Assembly: GCA_035546355.1 (NCBI GenBank)
Contig: DATKEH010000410.1
Location: forward strand, 1 to 12,248
Length of the DNA: 12,248 nucleotides
Origin: DATKEH01 sp035546355
Lineage (GTDB): Bacteria > Acidobacteriota > Thermoanaerobaculia > Multivoradales > JAIOJS01
Reading direction: 5' to 3'
In this document: positions 5,632-12,248 of the stretch, one piece after another
Layout: each line of letters opens with the position of its first letter
Numbering within the stretch: the stretch's first letter is position 1
Translations under genes and position numbers: made by a program
Notes under the pieces: generated by a model
Seen by the model: only the letters and a program-made list of their open reading frames with translations
What the model was told of the DNA's origin: nothing
Databases searched by the model: none

Positions 5632-6509
5632 GCTTCCCCTGCGATCAGGCGCGCGTAGACCGCGGCCGAGACCCTGGCGACGGTGCTCTGGCGGCTCTCG
5701 CCGCCCGCCGGCCAGGCGGTCAGCACCACCACGGCGTACGGGGCGCGCTCGGGGAGCAGGACCAGCCCGGCGTCGTGGGTGTGGGTCGAGATGTCGCCGG
5801 TCTTGTTCGCCACCTGCGCGGTTTCGCGCACCGCTTCCGGCAGGCCGCTGGGGATGCCGCGGTCGAAACGCTGCTGCAACAGGATGTCGAGCATCTCGCG
5901 CGCCCCCTCCTGCGACACGCCGCGGGCTTCGTAGATGGCGCGCAGCACGGCCAGCAGCCCATGGGCGGTGGCGCGGTTGTCGATCCCCGTCTCGTGGGCG
6001 CGCAGGTCCTCGACCCCGCGCTGCAGGTCGATCCCCTCGACCCCCAGGCGCTGCAGGCTGTCGCGAGCCCCCGCCGGGGTGAGCAGATCGAGCAGCAGGT
6101 TGGTGGCGAGGTTGGAGCTGGTGACGATCATGTGGTGGGCCAGCTCGCGCAGGCGCATGGCGCGGCCCAGCTGCCCGTAGACCTCGCTGTCGGCGTCGCG
6201 GGCGGGGTCGAGCCGGTAGGGCTCGCCGTCCCGGCGGCTGATGAAGCGATTGCGGACGTGCAGCGGCGCGTCGAGAGACAAGTGGCCGCGGGCCGCCGCC
6301 TCCCACAGCGCCAGCAGGATCGCCAGCTTGACGGTGCTCGCGGCGTGGAACCAGCGGTCACCGCGCAGGCTCCACTCCGTCTCGGTGGCGAAGTCGTAGA
6401 AGGCGACGGCGACGTCGCTGGCGCCGTCCTCGCGGACCAGCCGCTCCACCTCGGTGCGCAGCACCCCGTTCGGCGGCTGCAATTCGCTTGCCCGCCGAAT
6501 GGGCCCCAC
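5628..6509 (-). CDS. Class A beta-lactamase-fold serine hydrolase, no signal peptide
   Basis: A 293-residue protein with the full class A motif set: Ser58-Thr-Val-Lys61 (S-x-x-K nucleophile and base), Ser131-Ser132-Asn133 where SDN is usual, Glu173 with Asp177/Asn178 in the position of the E-x-x-x-N omega loop, and Lys236-Thr237-Gly238. The length corresponds to a mature beta-lactamase, and the N-terminus (MGPIRRASEL) has no hydrophobic core, so it appears cytosolic. True beta-lactamases are exported, so the substrate may be a peptide or amide rather than an antibiotic; the related Beta-lactamase2 group contains many such unassigned hydrolases. Start: GTG at 6509, ten bases after AAGGA (6524-6520); an in-frame stop lies upstream (6548-6546) with no other start between. 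GTG at 6464 is an alternative without a ribosome site. First gene of the coupled cassette, divergent from hutU with only 26 bases between. Confidence 0.85.
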   Translation of the reverse strand: MGPIRRASELQPPNGVLRTEVERLVREDGASDVAVAFYDFATETEWSLRGDRWFHAASTVKLAILLALWEAAARGHLSLDAPLHVRNRFISRRDGEPYRLDPARDADSEVYGQLGRAMRLRELAHHMIVTSSNLATNLLLDLLTPAGARDSLQRLGVEGIDLQRGVEDLRAHETGIDNRATAHGLLAVLRAIYEARGVSQEGAREMLDILLQQRFDRGIPSGLPEAVRETAQVANKTGDISTHTHDAGLVLLPERAPYAVVVLTAWPAGGESRQSTVARVSAAVYARLIAGEA

Positions 6510-6523
6510 TGCCGCCGTTTCCT

Positions 6524-6530
6524 TACAATA
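6524..6530. promoter_or_regulatory. Possible bidirectional -10 island between hutU and the hydrolase gene
   Basis: TTACAATA/TATTGTAA is the main AT-rich island of the 26-base gap. Plus strand: TACAAT at 6524-6529 matches TATAAT at five of six positions and would start transcription at 6536, the A of the hutU ATG. Minus strand: TATTGT at 6530-6525 matches four of six and would start near 6518, nine bases before the hydrolase GTG. In that case the AAGGA at 6524-6520 would not be in the mRNA. No -35 elements are recognised. Confidence 0.35.
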
Positions 6531-6535
6531 GCTCC

Positions 6536-8233
<1,698 letters not shown>

Positions 8234-8309
8234 CGTTCGCTCCGCCGGCCCGCGAGCGGTGGAGGCAGCGTCCCGGCGGCGTGGCGCCCACGCGGCACGG
8301 CGGGGGTCC

Positions 8310-11300
8310 GTGAGCCGACCGGCGCCGCCGCTGCGCGATCTGGCGCCGCTGCTGGCGGGCGCGGCGGCGCCATTTCTGCCGCCGCTGGCGGCGACCGCCC
8401 TGCTGCTCGCGGCGCTGGCCCTGTGGTGGCGCACGGGGCCTCCGCGGCGGGAGCTGCTCGCCGCCGGTAGCGCCTTGCTGGCGGCGGCGCTGCTGCTCGC
8501 CGGAGGTAGGGTGTGGGAGGCGCTGCCGGCCGCAGCTCCGAGCCAGTGGCGGGCAGAGGCCGAGATCGGGTACCGGTCGCTGCTGGCGGGGCTCGAGGAG
8601 CGGGCCCGCGCGGCGGCGGCGGCGCTGGCCGCCCCGCCCGGCAGCGAGGAGGAGCGGCTGGCGGCGTACCGCCGGCTGAGCGAACTGGCAGGTGAGGGGG
8701 AGGACCGGCCCTCGTTCCTGCTCCTGGACCCCGACGGAGAGGCGGTGGTGTGGGCCGGCCGCGGTTTGCTGCACGAGCCCGCGGCCGGCGAGCTGCCGCC
8801 GCAGGGGATCGGTTTCCGCGCCGGGTTCGGGGCCGCGACGCTGATGGCGATCGAGCCGGTGGGTGGCGGAGGGCGCCCCTGGCGGGTGGTCGCCGGCCGC
8901 AGCATGGCGACCAGGAGGCTCCCCTTCGATCCCCCTGGCGGCGCCCCGGCCACGGAGTTCCGGTGGTCGCTGGTGTCCACCGGCGACGAGGCGGCTCCCG
9001 GGGCGGTGCGGCTCGGCGGCGATACCGGCCCGACGATGGTGGTGTCCGGGCCCGTGGCGGCGCCACCGGTTCGTCCGCGCTGGCTCGTGCCGGTGGCGCG
9101 CGGCGTGGTGGCGGTCGGGTTGTTGGCGCTGGCGGTGCTGCGTGCCATCGGGCTGGTGCTGCTCGCCGGGACGCGCGTGCCGCCGGCGCACACTCGCGCG
9201 GCAGTGGCGGCGCTCGCCATCGGCGGGTCGGTGGTGCTGGCGCTGGCCCTCGGCGCCCCGCCGCCGGCCGCCGCGGCCCTTGCCGTGGGCCTGTCGCTGG
9301 CCGCCGCCGGGATGCTGCGCTCCCCGGCGGCTGGCAGCCTGGCGCGCTCGGCAGGGGGTGGCGCCGCCGCCCTGATGGCGGCGGCGGGAGCCGCGCTCGC
9401 CTATCATCTGGCGGTCGCGCCCACCGACCTCGGCTCCTCCCTGTGGGGCGGGGCGGAGGCCATGACCCTGCGGCTGGCGATGCTGGCCGGCACCCTCGGC
9501 CTGGTCTGCCTCGCCTGCTGCCGCTCGCGTCGCGACCAGGACGAGGAGTCGGACCTTGCGGCGGTGTCCGCCGCCGTGGCGCTGCTGCTGGCCGCGGCGT
9601 GGCACGACTACCCCGCGGCCGCCCTGCCCCTGTTGGCGGCGGGCGGTGGCGCCTTGGGCGTCTGGTCGCAGCGGGTGGGCTGGCGGGGGCGGGTCGGGGC
9701 GCTGCTGGCGCTGCTGCTGGTGGTCGCCGTGGGAGCCGCCGCGGCCTGGCAGGCGGGCGAGCGCCTGGCGCTGCGGCGAATGGTGCGCCACGACCTGCTG
9801 CCGGCGATGGCCCCACCCGGGGCGGGCGAGCTGGGAGAGCAGTGGAGGGGGGTGGAGGAGTTCTTCGCCGGCTTCGACACCCATCGGCTCGCGCCTCGCC
9901 AGGCTGCCGGCCTGGAGGCTCAGGACCTGGCATACGTACTGTGGCGGCAGTCGCCGCTGGCCCGCCGCGATGGGTTCAGCGCCGTAGCCGTGGAGCTTCC
10001 AGGGGGAGGCGTCGTGCGCTTCTCCTACGGGCTGCCGCTGACGGGTGAGGGGACCGTCGATCCCGAACCGGTGCGCTGGGCGGGAGTGGCGCTGCCCGCC
10101 TGGCGCGAGCTGCTGCTGGCAGGCGGCGACACCTTGAACGACGGCGGTCGCCCGTGGGCCCGGGTGCGCTACTGGTTCCTCCCGCGCCCCGGCTTCCGGC
10201 TGGGCGGGGAACCTCTGGAGGACCTCCGGGCCGGGTTGCTCCGCGGCGGCCCCGCCGCGCCCGGCGAAGCCCCGGGCGTTCCCGACCCGCTGCTCTACGG
10301 GCTGTACGCCGCCGACGGCACGCCGTTGCTGTCGCCCTGGCCCGAGGCCCCGCCTCTGCCCGCGGTGCTGCGGCAGCGACCCGAGGCGCGGGTGCGGACG
10401 CCGGCGGGGACGGCGTGGGCCTTCGCGCGCCGCGGCGCCGACGGACGGGAGGTGGCGTTCCTGCCGGCCCTGGGCCCGGGTGAGGGGATCGAGCACGCCG
10501 GCACCCACGCGCTGGCGGTCCTGCTACTGCTCGCCGGGGCGGCCCTGGCGACCCTCCTGCTGGGGCTGCCGCGCGCCGCCTTCCGCGACGCGCTGCGCCG
10601 CGGGGTGCGCTCGTACTCCAAGCGGCTGCTGCTGGTCTACGGCACGCTGCTCCTGTTGCCGCTGCTGCTCCTCGACCTGCTGCTCTTCCAGGCCCTGCAG
10701 GAGCGGCTGCTCACCGAGCAGCGGACCGCGGGGGAGGCTGCGCTGCGCTCGGCGCAGCAGGTGCTCGGCGAGTACGTCCTCTCCCTGGAGCCCGGTTTCG
10801 CCATCGAGACGGCCCTGGACGACGAGCTGCTCGAGTGGCTGTCGCGGGTGGTGCACCACGAGGTCAACCTCTACTGGGGGAGCCGCATCAACGCCTCCAG
10901 CAAGCGGGAGCTGTTCACCGCCGGCATGCTGCCCGAGCGCATCCCCGGCGAGATCTACTCCCGCCTGGCGCTGCTCGGCTACGACCTGGCGTCGCGCCTT
11001 GACCGCGCCGGCGGCACCTCGTACCTCGAGCTCTACGCACCCCTCGCCATTCCCGGCGTGTCGCGCGGCCCGAGCCGTCTGTTCCTGTCGATGCCGCTGC
11101 TGGCGCAGCAGGAGGAGGCGGCGCGGGAGCTCGGCGACCTCGAGCGGCAGGGCGTGCTGCTCACCGCCTTCCTCTTCGTGCTGGCGGCGGTCTTCGGCAG
11201 CCGGCTGGCGCGCGGCTTCACCCGCCCGCTGCAGGAGCTGGTCGAGGGCACTCGCCGCATCGCCGCCGGCGCCCCTTCGCTGGAGCTGGCGCCGAGCGAG

Positions 11301-12248
11301 CTGGAGCTGGCGGCGCTGGTGGAGGCGGTGGACGAGATGGCGCGCCGCATCGACGAGGGGCGGCGGCGGCTGGTGCGTGAGAAGCAGGTGGTGGAGCGCA
11401 TGGTCGAGAACATCACCTCCGGGATCGTCTCGGTGGACGCAGCCGGGCGGGTGCTGCTGTCCAACCGCGTCGCCGGCGAGCTGCTCGGCGCCGAGGTGGG
11501 GGAACCGTTGCGGGAGCAGGTGGCGCGCCGGCCCGGGCTGGAGCCGGTGGCGGAGTTCCTCGCCGCGGCCGGCGACCAGCCGCGCGAGGGCACCGTGCGG
11601 CTGGCCGCGCAGCCGCCTGCCGGCGAGGAGCGGGAGTTTCATCTGGTATGGGTGCCGGTACCGGGTTCCGGCGCCCCGGCGGCGCTGCTGGTGGTGGAGG
11701 ACGCCACCGAGGTGCTGCGCGCCCAGCGGCTGCAGGCGTGGGCCGAGATGGCGCGCATCATCGCCCACGAGATCAAGAACCCGCTCACCCCCATCCGGCT
11801 GTCCACTGAACACATGGTCGAGGTGTACCAGCGGGACCCCGAACGTTTCGACGCGGTCTTCGCGCGCTGCTCGGCCAACATCCTGGCGCAGGTCGACGAG
11901 CTGCAGGAGATCGCGCAGGAGTTCTCGACTTACAGCCGGCTGCCGAGGGTCGAGCTCCAACCGGGGGACCTCGCCGCGACGGTGGCCGAGATCGTCGACA
12001 GCTACCGCGCCGCCCCGCCTCCCGGCGTCAGCCTGCGCCTGGAGGCCGAGCCGGCGGTCGTGCCGGCCCGCTTCGACGCTCGCCTTATCCGCCGGGCCGT
12101 GCGCAACCTGCTGGAGAACGCCGTGCGGGCGAGCGCCGGCAGGGGCGAGGTGGCGGTGCGGGTCACGCGCGACGGCAACCACGCCTCGCTGAGCGTTGCC
12201 GACCGGGGCCCCGGGGTCCCGGTCGACGCGCTGCCGCGGATCTTTGAC
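8310..12248 (+). CDS. Giant NtrY-like membrane sensor histidine kinase (3' end missing)
   Basis: An open frame of 1313 codons running past the window edge. Rough order: hydrophobic segments at 20-40 and 48-68; a likely extracytoplasmic domain 70-255 with a Cache/PAS-like strand set near FLLLDPDGEAVVW; a membrane block of about eight segments (262-481); a second exported domain 485-730; segments at 733-755 and 773-795; an NtrY-type sensory domain 796-948 (INASSKRELF, GMLPERIPGEIY, LELYAPLAIPG); a last segment 949-963; HAMP about 965-1015; PAS about 1025-1125; HisKA with His1153 in HEIKNPLTP; and the ATPase N-box (Asn1266, Asn1270 in NLLENAV) and G1 box D1298-R-G-P-G. It ends at RIFD, where PYFTTK-type residues normally follow, so about 50 or more residues are missing. 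GTG at 8310 is chosen, 76 bases after hutU, with only GGGGG (8302-8306) as a weak ribosome site; GTG at 8259 is an alternative. An NtrX-type response regulator would be expected next. The signal is unknown. Confidence 0.88.
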   Translation, partial: MSRPAPPLRDLAPLLAGAAAPFLPPLAATALLLAALALWWRTGPPRRELLAAGSALLAAALLLAGGRVWEALPAAAPSQWRAEAEIGYRSLLAGLEERARAAAAALAAPPGSEEERLAAYRRLSELAGEGEDRPSFLLLDPDGEAVVWAGRGLLHEPAAGELPPQGIGFRAGFGAATLMAIEPVGGGGRPWRVVAGRSMATRRLPFDPPGGAPATEFRWSLVSTGDEAAPGAVRLGGDTGPTMVVSGPVAAPPVRPRWLVPVARGVVAVGLLALAVLRAIGLVLLAGTRVPPAHTRAAVAALAIGGSVVLALALGAPPPAAAALAVGLSLAAAGMLRSPAAGSLARSAGGGAAALMAAAGAALAYHLAVAPTDLGSSLWGGAEAMTLRLAMLAGTLGLVCLACCRSRRDQDEESDLAAVSAAVALLLAAAWHDYPAAALPLLAAGGGALGVWSQRVGWRGRVGALLALLLVVAVGAAAAWQAGERLALRRMVRHDLLPAMAPPGAGELGEQWRGVEEFFAGFDTHRLAPRQAAGLEAQDLAYVLWRQSPLARRDGFSAVAVELPGGGVVRFSYGLPLTGEGTVDPEPVRWAGVALPAWRELLLAGGDTLNDGGRPWARVRYWFLPRPGFRLGGEPLEDLRAGLLRGGPAAPGEAPGVPDPLLYGLYAADGTPLLSPWPEAPPLPAVLRQRPEARVRTPAGTAWAFARRGADGREVAFLPALGPGEGIEHAGTHALAVLLLLAGAALATLLLGLPRAAFRDALRRGVRSYSKRLLLVYGTLLLLPLLLLDLLLFQALQERLLTEQRTAGEAALRSAQQVLGEYVLSLEPGFAIETALDDELLEWLSRVVHHEVNLYWGSRINASSKRELFTAGMLPERIPGEIYSRLALLGYDLASRLDRAGGTSYLELYAPLAIPGVSRGPSRLFLSMPLLAQQEEAARELGDLERQGVLLTAFLFVLAAVFGSRLARGFTRPLQELVEGTRRIAAGAPSLELAPSELELAALVEAVDEMARRIDEGRRRLVREKQVVERMVENITSGIVSVDAAGRVLLSNRVAGELLGAEVGEPLREQVARRPGLEPVAEFLAAAGDQPREGTVRLAAQPPAGEEREFHLVWVPVPGSGAPAALLVVEDATEVLRAQRLQAWAEMARIIAHEIKNPLTPIRLSTEHMVEVYQRDPERFDAVFARCSANILAQVDELQEIAQEFSTYSRLPRVELQPGDLAATVAEIVDSYRAAPPPGVSLRLEAEPAVVPARFDARLIRRAVRNLLENAVRASAGRGEVAVRVTRDGNHASLSVADRGPGVPVDALPRIFD

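Noticed and set aside
6488..6535. TTG at 6488 as the hutU start
   Set aside because: It would add 16 residues not found in urocanases and overlap the divergent hydrolase gene. ATG 6536 gives the family N-terminus.
8259..8309. GTG at 8259 as an earlier kinase start
   Set aside because: It adds a basic, low-complexity stretch before the first membrane segment and has no ribosome site. It is not impossible, but GTG 8310 is preferred.
8234..8309. Intrinsic terminator or promoter between hutU and the kinase
   Set aside because: No hairpin with a T-run and no A/T-rich -10 were found in these 76 bases; the kinase may be read through from hutU.
10480..12192. Plus- and minus-strand open frames (about 550-570 codons) within the kinase 3' half
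   Set aside because: Ser/Arg/Cys- or Gln/Gly/His-rich shadows of the frame that contains HAMP, PAS, H-box and N-box motifs.

Overview
The window is very GC-rich, almost fully coding DNA from a Gram-negative (outer-membrane) bacterium. G/C-ending codons dominate, there are GTG starts, and long spurious open frames run antisense to the real genes. A predicted outer-membrane barrel, a split histidine-utilisation locus and a very large NtrY-type membrane kinase would fit a high-GC Acidobacteriota member (Thermoanaerobaculia-like). The phylum is an inference and a proteobacterium cannot be excluded. No RNA gene, insertion sequence, CRISPR array or attachment site was seen, and no gap between genes exceeds about 80 bases.

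Layout. (1) 14-1539, minus strand: hemE (uroporphyrinogen decarboxylase), followed 20 bases later by a small secreted protein that may have a YbjN-like fold. (2) 1613-3726, plus strand, divergent from hemE: hutH (histidine ammonia-lyase), then a 173-residue predicted outer-membrane beta-barrel. (3) 3692-6509, minus strand, read from 6509 downwards: a three-gene cassette joined by two 4-base stop/start overlaps. It encodes a class A beta-lactamase-fold serine hydrolase, an M15-type metallopeptidase and a protein that looks like a glutamine-synthetase/GCS2-fold amidoligase. None of the three has a visible signal peptide. (4) 6536-8233, plus strand: hutU (urocanase), starting 26 bases from the hydrolase gene and divergent from it. 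(5) 8310-12248, plus strand, running off the window: a giant NtrY-like sensor histidine kinase with about 13 hydrophobic segments, HAMP, PAS, HisKA and part of the ATPase domain.

How the genes fit together. HutH and HutU perform the first two steps of histidine breakdown (histidine to urocanate to imidazolonepropionate), and both keep the catalytic residues expected from the Pseudomonas enzymes. The later hut enzymes are not in the window. The two hut genes are separated by about 3.4 kb holding the barrel gene and the reverse-oriented cassette. Apart from the hut pair, no shared pathway links the blocks.

The most promising unexplained system is the minus-strand cassette: a bond-forming ligase candidate coupled to two candidate amide or peptide hydrolases, all apparently cytosolic, with an Asp-to-Asn change at a predicted zinc ligand of the peptidase. 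Also notable are an AT-rich island that could hold back-to-back -10 elements between hutU and the cassette, and a pattern in which hemE, hutH and hutU lack Shine-Dalgarno sequences and have possible -10 elements almost touching their start codons.
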